A DNA stretch of 64,000 bases from assembly GCA_001513025.1 (NCBI GenBank), contig LFRZ01000019.1, positions 62,001 through 126,000 of the forward strand. Reading direction: 5' to 3'. Below are positions 1 to 8,952 of the stretch, one piece after another. The notes beneath the pieces were generated by a model. The model did no database searches. It saw only the letters and a list, made by a program, of their open reading frames with translations, and was not told where the DNA came from. The position numbers and the translations under genes were made by a program. Numbering within the stretch: position 1 is the first letter of the stretch; each line of letters starts with the position of its first letter. The DNA is from Gammaproteobacteria bacterium DTU037 (lineage in GTDB: Bacteria > Pseudomonadota > Gammaproteobacteria > Pseudomonadales > Pseudomonadaceae).

Positions 1-2
1 TT

Positions 3-437
3 GTTTTAGAAATGCTGGATGCGCAGACCCTCGATGAGTTGGTTGGGGTGGTAGATGACAGCTTACGTCATTCGTTTGGCGTACCTTTTGTCGGCTTGAC
101 CCTGTTTAGTGAGCAGTCAGTGGGTGCTGGCCGCAGTCAAACCTTAAAATCTGCACAGCAGAATATTGCCGGTGTGCTGGGCGGTGCTAAAGCGCTGTGT
201 GGCGTCTTGCGTCCTAAAGAACTGGTGTTCTTATTTGGTCAAGAACAGGCGGAGCAGATCAAGTCGGCAGCGGTGGTAGTGCTTGAACACCAAGGCCTGC
301 AAGGTGTGCTGGCGGTGGGCAGTAGTGATCCTCAGCACTACAGTCACTCGGTTGATACCTTATTCTTAAGTTATCTCGCCGATGTTCTGGCGCGTTTATT
401 ACCGGCCATGTTGGCAGCATTACGTGCGGTGAAATAA
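3..437 (+). CDS. DUF484 family protein, 3' part only
   Basis: The reading frame is open from the first bases of the window, so the gene begins upstream and only the last 145 or so codons are present. The visible part reads like the GAF-like C-terminal half of DUF484 proteins, whose usual length is about 220-240 residues. The function of the family is not established. In pseudomonads this gene lies between dapF and xerC, and xerC does follow here after about 20 bases, which supports the call. The internal ATG at 12 is not the true start, because the frame continues upstream of it. Confidence 0.8.
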   Translation, partial: VLEMLDAQTLDELVGVVDDSLRHSFGVPFVGLTLFSEQSVGAGRSQTLKSAQQNIAGVLGGAKALCGVLRPKELVFLFGQEQAEQIKSAAVVVLEHQGLQGVLAVGSSDPQHYSHSVDTLFLSYLADVLARLLPAMLAALRAVK

Positions 438-460
438 ATGCTTATTGTGTGGGGTGCAGC

Positions 461-1354
461 ATGCAGCTTCAGCTAGCGGCTTACATTGAGTATTTGCAGT
501 CTGAGCGCCAAGTCTCTGCGCATACTTTAAGTGCTTATCACAGTGACTTGGCTAAAGTGTTGGATTTCACCCAGCAACAGCATGTCGATACTTGGGGTGA
601 GTTGCAGGTTGCGCATGTGCGGCAGCTGGTGGCTCAGCTGCATAAAGGCGGTTTGTCTGGGCGCAGCATTGCGCGCTTATTGTCTGCAGTACGTGGTTTA
701 TATGCCTACTTAGTGCGCGAAGGGCTATGTCAGCACGATCCTGCCGCAGGGATTAGGCCGCCAAAAGGGCCTCGTAAACTACCTAAAGTCCTCGATGTCG
801 ATCGCGCCCAGCAGTTGCTGGACAGTCCGGTCGCTGATGATTTTTCTGCCTGCCGTGACCATGCTATTTTAGAGTTGTTGTACTCCTCGGGTTTGCGCCT
901 GTCGGAGTTGGTCGGCTTAAATCGTGCTGATATCGATTTAGCACAAGGCTTGGTCTTAGTGCTGGGTAAAGGTAATAAACAGCGCTTGCTCCCCGTCGGC
1001 AGTAAAGCGATTGCCGCTGTGCAGCACTGGCTGACTGTACGTGATCAGGTTCAATCCCATGATCAAGCTTTATTTATTGGCGTGCGTGGGCGACGTATGA
1101 GTCCGCAATTGGTGCGTGAGCGAGTGCGTCAAGCGGGCGCGCGTGAGCTGGGTCAGCATCTGCATCCGCATATGTTAAGGCATTCTTTTGCCAGTCATAT
1201 CCTTGAGTCATCCCATGATTTACGTGCTGTGCAAGAATTACTGGGGCATACGGATATCAGTACTACACAAATTTATACGCACCTTGATTTTCAGCATTTA
1301 GCCCAAGTTTATGATCAAGCTCACCCACGCGCGAGGCGTAAACCAACAGAATGA
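461..1354 (+). CDS. xerC: Tyrosine recombinase XerC
   Basis: Site-specific recombinase that acts with XerD and FtsK at dif to resolve chromosome dimers. The 297-residue protein has the N-terminal SAM-like core-binding domain (about 1-85) and a C-terminal catalytic domain. The catalytic set is visible: Arg in SSGLRLSEL, Lys in GKGNK, His and Arg in [10 protein letters not shown], His in LLGHTD, and the nucleophile Tyr in TTQIYTHLD. The ATG at 461 is chosen over the GTG at 449 because GGGG lies 6 bases upstream and the family starts at this point. The stop overlaps the start of the next gene by four bases (ATGA), indicating translational coupling. Confidence 0.96.
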   Translation: MQLQLAAYIEYLQSERQVSAHTLSAYHSDLAKVLDFTQQQHVDTWGELQVAHVRQLVAQLHKGGLSGRSIARLLSAVRGLYAYLVREGLCQHDPAAGIRPPKGPRKLPKVLDVDRAQQLLDSPVADDFSACRDHAILELLYSSGLRLSELVGLNRADIDLAQGLVLVLGKGNKQRLLPVGSKAIAAVQHWLTVRDQVQSHDQALFIGVRGRRMSPQLVRERVRQAGARELGQHLHPHMLRHSFASHILESSHDLRAVQELLGHTDISTTQIYTHLDFQHLAQVYDQAHPRARRKPTE

Positions 1355-2049
1355 GTATTGGCTTAATTACCTTTGATTTAGACGACACCCTATGGTCGGT
1401 TAAACCTGTGATCATCGCTGCGGACGATGCGTTACGTGCTTGGCTGTTAGCTCATGCCGCGCGCTTAGAGGCGCTGACGCCGGAGCGTTTGCAACAGTTA
1501 CGTGGCGAAGTGGTAGAGCAGCAGCCTGAGCTGGATCGACGTGTCAGCGAGCTGCGTTATCAAGTGTTGTTACGCGCTTTATTGCAATCAGGTTATGCGC
1601 GGCGTGAGGCGCAAGAGATTGCTGAGCACGCCTTCCAGGTGTTTCTCGCGGCGCGGCAAAACGTTGAATTGTTTGCTGATGTTTTACCTACTTTAGAGTA
1701 TTTGCGCAGTCGCTATATGCTGGGTGCCTTGAGCAATGGTAATGCCGATATACGTCGTGTTGGTTTGGGCGAGTATTTTTCTTTTGCGCTGAATGCCGAC
1801 ATGCTCGGCGTGGCTAAACCTGAGCCGCAAGTGTTTTTAGCTGCTTTAGCGCGTGCGCAAGTTGAGCCGACGCGCAGTATTCATATTGGTGATCATCCAC
1901 AGGATGATATTTTTGGCGCACAGCAAGTGGGTATGCGTACTATTTGGTTTAATCCGGATCATAAGGATTGGAGTGGTGAGCATGAGCCTGATGCGCAGAT
2001 CAGCCAAATTTCGCAGTTGCCAGATTTGCTTAAGCGTTTTGATGAGTAA
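1351..2049 (+). CDS. HAD-superfamily hydrolase, YigB-like
   Basis: Predicted HAD-IA phosphatase of 232 residues. Motif I is FDLDDTLW at residues 8-15 with the nucleophile Asp, motif II is the Ser in LGALSNGN, the motif III Lys is in [10 protein letters not shown], and motif IV is [10 protein letters not shown]. coli YigB, which dephosphorylates FMN, has the same layout and also follows xerC, so a flavin or nucleotide phosphatase is the best guess; substrate cannot be read from sequence. It is coupled to xerC by a four-base overlap and ends the operon at the 2201-2228 terminator. Confidence 0.85.
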   Translation: MSIGLITFDLDDTLWSVKPVIIAADDALRAWLLAHAARLEALTPERLQQLRGEVVEQQPELDRRVSELRYQVLLRALLQSGYARREAQEIAEHAFQVFLAARQNVELFADVLPTLEYLRSRYMLGALSNGNADIRRVGLGEYFSFALNADMLGVAKPEPQVFLAALARAQVEPTRSIHIGDHPQDDIFGAQQVGMRTIWFNPDHKDWSGEHEPDAQISQISQLPDLLKRFDE

Positions 2050-2200
2050 GGCGCGCGTTTATTAATAGGTGTGCGAGGTGCTTATTCAGTATGGTGTTTT
2101 TGCACGTTTACAACAAAACGCAGGGTGATGCAGTTACTCATGTTTAATGACGCATATTGGATGCATTCCACTTTGTGTTAAATACAGATGTGACGCTATT

Positions 2201-2228
2201 AAAAACGCCCGAATTAACGGGCGTTTTT
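2201..2228. terminator. Bidirectional Rho-independent terminator
   Basis: Inverted repeat with 11-base arms AAAAACGCCCG and CGGGCGTTTTT around a 6-base loop. It gives a U-run on either strand and lies between the converging yigB and hemL genes, so it probably ends both transcripts. Confidence 0.9.
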
Positions 2229-2246
2229 AATGCACCGTGCGAGCGC

Positions 2247-3533
2247 TTAGCCTTTCATTTTGGCAAACGCATGTTCAGCCGCATCTAAAGTAATTTTTAA
2301 TTCAGTGTCACCCAGCGCGATTGAGGTGAAACCGGCTTCAAAAGCACTGGGTGCCAAGTACACGCCACCTTCCAACATCAGATGGAAGAACTGTTTGAAG
2401 TGCTCAAGATTGCTGCTGGTGGCATCTTCAAAGCTGGTAATGCTCTTACGCTCAGTAAAGTACAGACCAAACATCCCGCCGGCTTGCGTGGTGGTAAATG
2501 GAATGCCAGCAGCGTCAGCACGCTCCTGTAAACCTTGCAGCATACGGGTGGTGTAATCAGTCAGCTCGTCGTGGAAACCCGGACGGCTGATCAGCTTCAA
2601 CGTGGTTAAGCCCGCTGCCATGGCCAATGGATTGCCTGACAAAGTACCGGCTTGGTAGACAGGGCCCAATGGCGCAATCTGCGACATGATTTCCTTTTTA
2701 CCGCCGAAGCAGCCCACTGGCATACCACCGCCAATAATTTTGCCGAAGGTGGATAGATCTGGGGTGATGCCGTACAAGCCTTGCGCACCACCGAGTGATA
2801 CACGAAAACCGGTCATCACTTCGTCAAGAATCAGCACTACGCCGTGTTTATCACACTGCTCGCGCAAACCTTCTAAAAAGCCAGGTACCGGCGGCACACA
2901 GTTCATATTGCCAGCAACCGGTTCCACGATAATACAAGCGATCTCAGCGCCGTGCTCAGCAAGGTAGGTGGTCACTGCATCAATATCATTGAAGGGCAGG
3001 GTGATCGTATGTTTAGCAAAGGCAGCCGGTACGCCGGGTGAGCTGGGTACACCTAAGGTCAATGCGCCTGAACCGGCTTTAACCAGTAAGCTGTCAGAGT
3101 GGCCGTGGTAGCAACCTTCAAATTTAATAATACTATCGCGGCCGGTGTAGCCACGTGCCAAGCGAATCGCGCTCATGGTCGCTTCGGTGCCGGAGCTGGT
3201 CATACGCACCATATCCATGGACGGCACTAAGCTGCAGACTAAATCAGCCATCTCAACTTCGAGCGCTGTCGGTGCGCCGTAAGATAAGCCGTGCTCTAAC
3301 TGGGCACGTACGGCATCAAGGACATCAGGGTGGCTGTGGCCAAGAATCATCGGGCCCCATGAGCCAACATAATCCACATAACGCTTATCGTCTTCATCAA
3401 CTACATAAGCGCCGGCGGCATGTTTAAAGAATAGGGGGGTGCCGCCTACGCCTGCGAAAGCACGTACTGGGGAGTTGACGCCACCTGGAATATGCTGCTG
3501 GGCTTGTTCAAAAAGAGATGCTGAACGTGACAT
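2247..3533 (-). CDS. hemL: Glutamate-1-semialdehyde 2,1-aminomutase
   Basis: PLP enzyme that converts glutamate-1-semialdehyde to 5-aminolevulinate, the committed tetrapyrrole precursor in the C5 pathway. The 428-residue protein carries the N-terminal [11 protein letters not shown] signature, the cofactor-binding [11 protein letters not shown], and the Schiff-base lysine in [14 protein letters not shown] near residue 265. The ATG at 3533 is preferred over one 12 bases upstream because GAGG then sits 6 bases before it and homologues begin MSRS. It is the last gene of a minus-strand thiD-thiE-hemL group, an arrangement known in Pseudomonas. Confidence 0.97.
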   Translation of the reverse strand: MSRSASLFEQAQQHIPGGVNSPVRAFAGVGGTPLFFKHAAGAYVVDEDDKRYVDYVGSWGPMILGHSHPDVLDAVRAQLEHGLSYGAPTALEVEMADLVCSLVPSMDMVRMTSSGTEATMSAIRLARGYTGRDSIIKFEGCYHGHSDSLLVKAGSGALTLGVPSSPGVPAAFAKHTITLPFNDIDAVTTYLAEHGAEIACIIVEPVAGNMNCVPPVPGFLEGLREQCDKHGVVLILDEVMTGFRVSLGGAQGLYGITPDLSTFGKIIGGGMPVGCFGGKKEIMSQIAPLGPVYQAGTLSGNPLAMAAGLTTLKLISRPGFHDELTDYTTRMLQGLQERADAAGIPFTTTQAGGMFGLYFTERKSITSFEDATSSNLEHFKQFFHLMLEGGVYLAPSAFEAGFTSIALGDTELKITLDAAEHAFAKMKG

Positions 3534-3577
3534 TAAAAACCTCATTTAAAAAAGCAGTGAGCCTGTCGCTGCAAAAA

Positions 3578-4216
3578 TTAATCAGTAAAAAGTGCACTAA
3601 ACGCACGTGCACGTTGTTCGACTACCGCCGCAGAATCGGCTGCAAATAATCCATGAATGACCGCAAGCATTGCTGCGCCATGTTCAATCAATAGGCTAGC
3701 GTTGGCTAAGGTAATGCCGCCAATGGCAACAATGGGGCAGTGCAAGGGTTGTGCTTGCTTGAGCAGTTCGGTGCTGGCTAACACGCTGCCGGGTTTGGTG
3801 TGTGAGTTATAAAAACGGCCAAAAGCAATATAGTCCGCGCCCTGTGCCACGGCGTGTTCGGCTAAGGCGAGCTGCGCATGGCAAGTCGCACCGATAATCG
3901 CTTCCGGGCCAAGTTGCTGACGAGCCTGCAGCAGGCTGCCGTCTTCTTGGCCGAGATGTAAATCAGCGCCCAGTTCAACCGCCAAACGAAGATCATCGTT
4001 GATAATCAGACGTGCGCCGTAGTTTTGGCACAGTGCTTGCAAGGCCTGAGCTTCATGCAGACGACGCGCCGTATCGGTGGATTTATCACGGTATTGCAAA
4101 ATTTTTGCGCCGCCACGCAGTGCCGCCTCGCAATAAGGCAGCAAGCGTCCATCGGCTAAAAGCTCGGAGTCGGTAATGGCATATAAGCCGCGTAATAACG
4201 CAAGTTTTGTGCTCAT
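3578..4216 (-). CDS. thiE: Thiamine phosphate synthase
   Basis: Joins HMP pyrophosphate to the thiazole phosphate to make thiamine phosphate. The 212-residue TIM-barrel protein shows LYAITDS at the start, the pyrophosphate-binding QYRDKS, LIINDD, HLGQEDG, and the phosphate-binding VAIGGI near the C-terminus. Its start overlaps the thiD stop by four bases, so the two enzymes of the HMP branch are coupled. About 45 bases separate it from hemL, with no terminator seen between them. Confidence 0.96.
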   Translation of the reverse strand: MSTKLALLRGLYAITDSELLADGRLLPYCEAALRGGAKILQYRDKSTDTARRLHEAQALQALCQNYGARLIINDDLRLAVELGADLHLGQEDGSLLQARQQLGPEAIIGATCHAQLALAEHAVAQGADYIAFGRFYNSHTKPGSVLASTELLKQAQPLHCPIVAIGGITLANASLLIEHGAAMLAVIHGLFAADSAAVVEQRARAFSALFTD

Positions 4217-5013
4217 GGGCGGCAGAAATCTAAGGGCAAGCGGCGCGGAATATATTGACCGCGACCAGGTGCTTCAGCATCACGCAAAGTGCGCCAGGTA
4301 TAGTTCAGCGCACTCTCAACGGCGCTGACTAATTCCTCGCCTAACGCGAGGCGACCCGCTAGGGTACTGGCTAAGGTGCAGCCCGAGCCATGGTATTCAC
4401 CGGGTAAGCGTGCGCAGGTAAAGGTGTGGCTGCTGCCGTCGGCACAATATAAACGGTTGTGTACTTGGCTTTCATCTCCGTGCCCGCCGGTAATCAGTAG
4501 GTTTTGGCAATGCTTGAGTAGCACTGCTGCACATTCTTCAGCGCTGCCTTGGGGTAACTCGGCAAGAATGCGTGCTTCTGGCAGATTTGGTGTAACAATA
4601 GTGGCCAGAGGCATTAATGTTGTGCGCAAGGCGTAGCCAACCTCATCTTTACCTAAGGCGCCACCGCCACCGGCACGTAGCACGGGGTCACAGACAAAAG
4701 GGATTTCAGGCAACTGCCGGATAATGTGCGCGACAGTATCAACCATCGCCAGCGAGCCGAGCATGCCCAGTTTAATTGCAAAGACAGGCATATCTTGCAA
4801 AATCGCCTGCGCTTGCGCCATGACCCAGTCATGATCAAGGATTTTAAAGTCACTGACATTCACAGTATCTTGAATGGTCAGCGCTGTAATTACTGGCGTA
4901 GCGTGACAGCCTTGGGCGATTAACGCTTCAATATCGGCTTGCAGTCCTGCACCACCGACGGGGTCGTGACCTGATAAGCACAGTACAGAAGGGCGAGAGG
5001 TGTATGTATTCAT
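4213..5013 (-). CDS. thiD: Hydroxymethylpyrimidine (phosphate) kinase
   Basis: Phosphorylates HMP and HMP phosphate to the pyrophosphate used by ThiE. The 266-residue ribokinase-fold protein has [17 protein letters not shown] near the N-terminus, [11 protein letters not shown] in the middle, TPNLPEA, and the C-terminal anion-hole motif GSGCTLAST. It is the first gene of the thiD-thiE-hemL run. Only 65 bases separate its start from the upstream sulP gene, so there is no room for a typical TPP riboswitch. Confidence 0.96.
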   Translation of the reverse strand: MNTYTSRPSVLCLSGHDPVGGAGLQADIEALIAQGCHATPVITALTIQDTVNVSDFKILDHDWVMAQAQAILQDMPVFAIKLGMLGSLAMVDTVAHIIRQLPEIPFVCDPVLRAGGGGALGKDEVGYALRTTLMPLATIVTPNLPEARILAELPQGSAEECAAVLLKHCQNLLITGGHGDESQVHNRLYCADGSSHTFTCARLPGEYHGSGCTLASTLAGRLALGEELVSAVESALNYTWRTLRDAEAPGRGQYIPRRLPLDFCRP

Positions 5014-5078
5014 AAGATCAAGTTTACCATGAATATTCAGGGCGCTGCAGTTGTACTGCTAGCGCCCTGCGCTGTGGA

Positions 5079-6824
5079 TTAAGGTGATACGCTCGGCGCT
5101 GCATCGTGCGGCTGAGATTCGGCATCCAACCAACTTTGCGCGCGTATTTGCGCCATTGTGTAGTTGCTGACATAGGTCAGCTTGTTATGTTCTAAGCGGA
5201 TACCCGCACGACGCATTTTGTGGCGAACCTTAGCGGAAGTGCCAAGAAATATAATGCCAATATCATTCTTTTGATAGTCGTTCAGCACATTGCTGAGCGC
5301 GGCGAGAGCCGTCATATCCAGCATAGGTACTGCGCGTAGATCAATAATAACGACACGTATTTCAGGGTTGAATTTGCGCAATACGCTTAAGGCTTTTTCC
5401 GCAGCACCAAAAAATAAGGGCCCACGGATCGCATAAACACTGACCGAAGCAGGCAGGTCAGGCATATCGTGATCATCCGATGAGACGCTGGTTGTATCGG
5501 TTAAATCGCTCATGCTTTTGATAAATAAGCCCGCGGCTAAGAGTAAGCCAACGCCGACTGCCAGCACCATATCAAACAGCACGGTCAATGATAGACAGGT
5601 CAGGAGAATAAGGACGTCATTGCGTGGCGAAATGCGCAAAGTGTGTATGACATGCTTGGGCTCACTCATATTCCACGCCACCATTAACAACAGTGCAGCG
5701 AGTGCGGCCATGGGTAAATGGCTGAACATTGGGGCTAAAAAGACTACCGCGAGCAGTACCACACCAGCATGAATAATGGCGGCAATGGGTGAGAACGCAC
5801 CGGCACGAACGTTGGCTGCGCTTCGAGCAATAGCCGCTGTAGCGGTAATCCCGCCAAACATCGGCGCCAGAATATTACCAATACCTTGGCCCAATAGTTC
5901 ACCGTTTGGGTCGTGCTTAGTGCCCGCCATACCGTCTGCTACTACTGCGCAGAGCAATGATTCAATTGCACCCAGCATGGCAATGGCAAAAGCTGGGGCG
6001 AGCAGTTGGCGAATCAATTCAAAAGACAGGACCAGCGGTGCCCCACTGGGGCCGGAAAACTCCCAAGGCCACATAAAAGAGGGCAGAAATGGAGGGATAC
6101 CTGGGTGACTGACACCGTCAACGCTATAGCTGAACCTGTCACCTATCGTTGCTACAGAAATGTCCGCATTGTTTAAGGCTAGACCAATAAAGCTACCGAC
6201 TGCTAAAGCCACTAAGTGCCCAGGAATTTTTGGCACAAAACGTGGCCAGATAATTAGAACTAGCAGTGTGATTGCTGCAACCAGTGTGTCGCCCAGTTGA
6301 ATACTTGGCATAGCATGCGCTAGCGCGCCGATTTGTTCGACATAGTTGGCTGCCGGTTCAATATTACTTAAACCAAAGGCATCTTTAATTTGCAGGGTGG
6401 CAATCACAATACCGATACCGGCAGTAAAACCCAAGGTGACCGGGTAGGGAATAAATTGCAGCAGAGCACCGGCACGTAACACGCCCATGGCAATTAAAAT
6501 CACACCTGCCATCGCGGTACAGAGCAATAAGCCAGCGACCCCGAACTGTTGGGTGATTGGCAGTAGAATAACGACAAAGGCCGCGGTTGGGCCGGAGACG
6601 TTAAAGCGTGAACCGCCGGTTAAGGCGATGACCGAGCCGCCAATCAGAACGGTATAGAGGCCATGCTGCGGCGGAACCCCCACGGCGATAGCTAAGGCCA
6701 TGGCAAGAGGGATAGCGATAATGCCGACAGTTAAACCTGCGCTAATATCGCCACGTAAGACTTTTAGCGTGTAACCAGCGGCAAAGGTTTGTCGTAAAGC
6801 AGAAAATAATGGCGGAATGTACAT
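5079..6824 (-). CDS. SulP-family anion transporter with STAS domain
   Basis: Inner-membrane transporter of the SLC26/SulP family, about 581 residues. The N-terminal two thirds contain many hydrophobic segments, including the family motif LYTVLIGGSVIALTGGSRFNVSGPT in the first transmembrane helices (about residues 57-81). The last 120 residues form a cytoplasmic STAS domain (VVIIDLRAVPMLDMTAL). Substrate cannot be fixed from sequence; members carry sulfate, bicarbonate or dicarboxylates. The ATG at 6824 is chosen over 6848 because GGAG precedes it by about 6 bases. No sulfate-assimilation or carbonic-anhydrase gene is next to it. Confidence 0.9.
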   Translation of the reverse strand: MYIPPLFSALRQTFAAGYTLKVLRGDISAGLTVGIIAIPLAMALAIAVGVPPQHGLYTVLIGGSVIALTGGSRFNVSGPTAAFVVILLPITQQFGVAGLLLCTAMAGVILIAMGVLRAGALLQFIPYPVTLGFTAGIGIVIATLQIKDAFGLSNIEPAANYVEQIGALAHAMPSIQLGDTLVAAITLLVLIIWPRFVPKIPGHLVALAVGSFIGLALNNADISVATIGDRFSYSVDGVSHPGIPPFLPSFMWPWEFSGPSGAPLVLSFELIRQLLAPAFAIAMLGAIESLLCAVVADGMAGTKHDPNGELLGQGIGNILAPMFGGITATAAIARSAANVRAGAFSPIAAIIHAGVVLLAVVFLAPMFSHLPMAALAALLLMVAWNMSEPKHVIHTLRISPRNDVLILLTCLSLTVLFDMVLAVGVGLLLAAGLFIKSMSDLTDTTSVSSDDHDMPDLPASVSVYAIRGPLFFGAAEKALSVLRKFNPEIRVVIIDLRAVPMLDMTALAALSNVLNDYQKNDIGIIFLGTSAKVRHKMRRAGIRLEHNKLTYVSNYTMAQIRAQSWLDAESQPHDAAPSVSP

Positions 6825-7200
6825 GATGGCTCCACAAATGAGTGCCATCTCATTATAGACCCATGCACCAGAGGTAAAGCTAGTGGCTAAGACGATCGTA
6901 TGTTTTTAGTGCATACTTACAATACATCAGCCTTAAGAAATAGGCACTTGTAGCGCTGGCCCGTTAAGGTCGACATTTGGCGTTAATGAAATTTAGCGAT
7001 AAATATCCGTCCTAATGCATCAGCAAGGCATTAAGCGGTTGCAATTTTCTCACCAGCAGTCATAATTACGCGGCTGTTTTGTTGGCAATGCCTAGCCAAA
7101 TACAAGACAGAAGGTAAAATGATGCGAATTTGCCGAATTTGAAGCCATAGCAGACGTGATAGACCCGAGCCCCTAAGTAGCGTCTGTCATATGAGCTTAC

Positions 7201-7265
7201 TTTGACTTGTCAAAGACAATACTATTCATTAGGATTTGCCGTCTATTTTGAAGACGGCCCTGAGG
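7201..7265 (+). promoter_or_regulatory. rplM leader with two hairpins
   Basis: Just before rplM the sequence can form TTTGAC-TT-GTCAAA (7201-7214) and a 7-base perfect stem GCCGTCT/AGACGGC with a 7-base loop (7238-7258) directly before the TGAGG ribosome-binding site. E. coli rplM-rpsI is controlled by L13 binding its own leader, so an autoregulatory leader is reasonable, but no sequence match to a known L13 leader is claimed. The rest of the 449-base gap from 6825 shows no gene and no convincing sigma-70 promoter. Confidence 0.4.
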
Positions 7266-7273
7266 CCATAGCA

Positions 7274-7702
7274 ATGAAAACTTTTACAGCAAAAAATGAA
7301 ACTGTACAGCGCGACTGGTATGTCGTCGACGCTGCAGGCCAGACCCTGGGTCGTTTGGCCACTGAAATTGCCAGCCGTTTGCGCGGTAAGCATAAGCCTG
7401 AGTATACTCCGCACGTTGACACTGGCGATTACATCGTTGTTATCAATGCTGAACAGGTTCGTGTGACTGGTAAGAAAACATCAGACAAAATCTATTACTC
7501 ACACACTGGTTTTCCTGGCGGTATCAAGGAAATCAGTTTTGAGAAATTGATTGAGAAAGCACCTGAACGTGTTCTTGAAGCTGCGGTAAAAGGTATGCTT
7601 CCAAGAAATCCGCTGGGCCGCGACATGTATCGCAAGCTGAAAGTGTATGCAGGTACTAACCACCCGCACGCTGCACAGCAGCCCCAAGAACTTAAGATTT
7701 AA
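7274..7702 (+). CDS. rplM: 50S ribosomal protein L13
   Basis: Large-subunit ribosomal protein, 142 residues, the normal length. It begins [20 protein letters not shown] and has the family features GRLA near residue 30, HTGFPGG and [19 protein letters not shown] longer frame starts at 7202, but the ATG at 7274 has TGAGG 8 bases upstream and matches the family start. rpsI follows after 14 bases, the usual L13-S9 operon. Confidence 0.98.
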   Translation: MKTFTAKNETVQRDWYVVDAAGQTLGRLATEIASRLRGKHKPEYTPHVDTGDYIVVINAEQVRVTGKKTSDKIYYSHTGFPGGIKEISFEKLIEKAPERVLEAAVKGMLPRNPLGRDMYRKLKVYAGTNHPHAAQQPQELKI

Positions 7703-7716
7703 CGGGATAGTTGATT

Positions 7717-8109
7717 ATGTCGGCGACTCAAAATTACGGCACAGGCCGTCGCAAGACTGCAACCGCACGCGTTTTTTTACGTCCGGGTACAGGTAGTATT
7801 TCTATTAACAATCGCACGCTAGAGAATTTCTTTGCTCGTGAGACTGCACGAATGATGGTTCGTCAGCCACTTGAGTTAACAGATAATCTGGAAAAGTTTG
7901 ACATCATGATCACCGTTGCTGGTGGTGGTGCAAGTGGTCAGGCGGGTGCTATTCGTCACGGCATTACTCGTGCTTTGATGGATTATGATGAGTCTTTACG
8001 TCCTGAATTACGTAAAGCTGGCTTTGTTACGCGTGATGCTCGTGAAGTTGAGCGTAAGAAAGTTGGTCTACGTAAAGCACGTAAGCGTCCTCAGTACTCT
8101 AAGCGCTGA
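7717..8109 (+). CDS. rpsI: 30S ribosomal protein S9
   Basis: Small-subunit ribosomal protein of 130 residues. It shows [15 protein letters not shown] at the N-terminus, [15 protein letters not shown] in the middle and the conserved C-terminal tail RPQYSKR, whose terminal Arg reaches the P-site tRNA. The ATG at 7717 is preferred to the in-frame TTG at 7711 because GGGAT lies 8 bases upstream. It is the last gene of the rplM-rpsI operon and is followed by a strong terminator. Confidence 0.98.
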   Translation: MSATQNYGTGRRKTATARVFLRPGTGSISINNRTLENFFARETARMMVRQPLELTDNLEKFDIMITVAGGGASGQAGAIRHGITRALMDYDESLRPELRKAGFVTRDAREVERKKVGLRKARKRPQYSKR

Positions 8110-8125
8110 TCGATACTTGCTGCAG

Positions 8126-8163
8126 AAAAACGCCCGTTTCCGCAAGGAATCAGGGCGTTTTTT
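8126..8163 (+). terminator. Terminator of rplM-rpsI
   Basis: Stem AAAAACGCCC/GGGCGTTTTT enclosing a small nested stem TTCC-GCAA-GGAA, followed by six T. It separates the ribosomal operon from the petABC promoter region. Confidence 0.88.
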
Positions 8164-8179
8164 GTATCTAAAATACTCT

Positions 8180-8276
8180 GCGACAATTTGTCGCTTGCCT
8201 GTTGTTGTGGTTTGGCAGCTGTTTAGTGAATTGTAGCCTGTGACAACTTGTCAAGAAGGCGCCTTTTCTTTACCAT
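8180..8276 (+). promoter_or_regulatory. Promoter and palindromic sites upstream of petABC
   Basis: A sigma-70-like promoter is visible: -35 TTGTCA (8248-8253), 17-base spacer, -10 TACCAT (8271-8276), about 82 bases before the petA start. Two related palindromes flank it: GCGACAATTTGTCGC at 8180-8194 and TGACAACTTGTCA at 8241-8253, the second covering the -35 box. The first fits the GCGNC-N5-GNCGC pattern described for RegA/RegR-type redox response regulators, which control petABC in some alphaproteobacteria; that a RoxR/RegA-like protein binds here is inference. Confidence 0.5.
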
Positions 8277-8358
8277 TTGTTACAATCAAGAACGTAAGTA
8301 GCTTTTTTCATATTACAAGGCCTGACAACAGGTCACATAGCTGATGGGAGACGACTTA

Positions 8359-8952
8359 ATGAGCAATGACGGCGTGAATGCGGGCCGACGTCGCTTTCTA
8401 GTGGCAGCCACCTCTGTGGTGGGTGCAGCTGGAGCGGCAGGGGCTGCGATCCCGTTCTTGGGGTCTTGGGCCCCTAGTGCTAGGGCGAAAGCCGCGGGAG
8501 CACCGGTGCGAGTTAATATAGGTAAAATTGAGCCAGGTCAGCAGATTGTTGCTGAGTGGCGTGGTCAGCCTGTATTTGTTCTGCACCGTACACCGGAAAT
8601 TATGCAAGGGCTGAAAAAAATTGAAGCCCAACTGGCTGATCCGGAGTCTAAACAATCAGAGCAGCCTACCTATGTAGATGCCTCTATGCGCTCCATCAAG
8701 CCTGAGGTGCTGCTTGTCCTAGGTGTATGTACACACTTGGGTTGCGCACCAACCTTTAGGCCAGAAGTTGCACCAGCAGACTTGGGACCTGAGTGGGTCG
8801 GTGGTTATTTCTGCGCATGTCATGGTTCGCGCTATGACTTGGCTGGGCGTGTGTACAAAGCACAGCCCGCACCGCTGAATCTGCTCGTGCCTCCACATTC
8901 GTATGAGACGGATAGTATCGTCATTATTGGTGTTGATGAGGGAGCGGTCTGA
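8359..8952 (+). CDS. petA: Cytochrome bc1 complex Rieske iron-sulfur subunit
   Basis: Carries electrons from ubiquinol to cytochrome c1 through a 2Fe-2S cluster on the periplasmic side of the inner membrane. The 197-residue protein starts with a twin-arginine-type anchor (RRRFL followed by a hydrophobic Ala/Gly-rich segment) and has both cluster-binding motifs, CTHLGC and CACHGS, with the disulfide Cys pair. The ATG at 8359 is used because GGGAG lies 8 bases upstream and homologues begin MSNDGVN; an in-frame ATG at 8344 is less likely. First gene of petABC; its stop overlaps the petB start. Confidence 0.97.
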   Translation: MSNDGVNAGRRRFLVAATSVVGAAGAAGAAIPFLGSWAPSARAKAAGAPVRVNIGKIEPGQQIVAEWRGQPVFVLHRTPEIMQGLKKIEAQLADPESKQSEQPTYVDASMRSIKPEVLLVLGVCTHLGCAPTFRPEVAPADLGPEWVGGYFCACHGSRYDLAGRVYKAQPAPLNLLVPPHSYETDSIVIIGVDEGAV

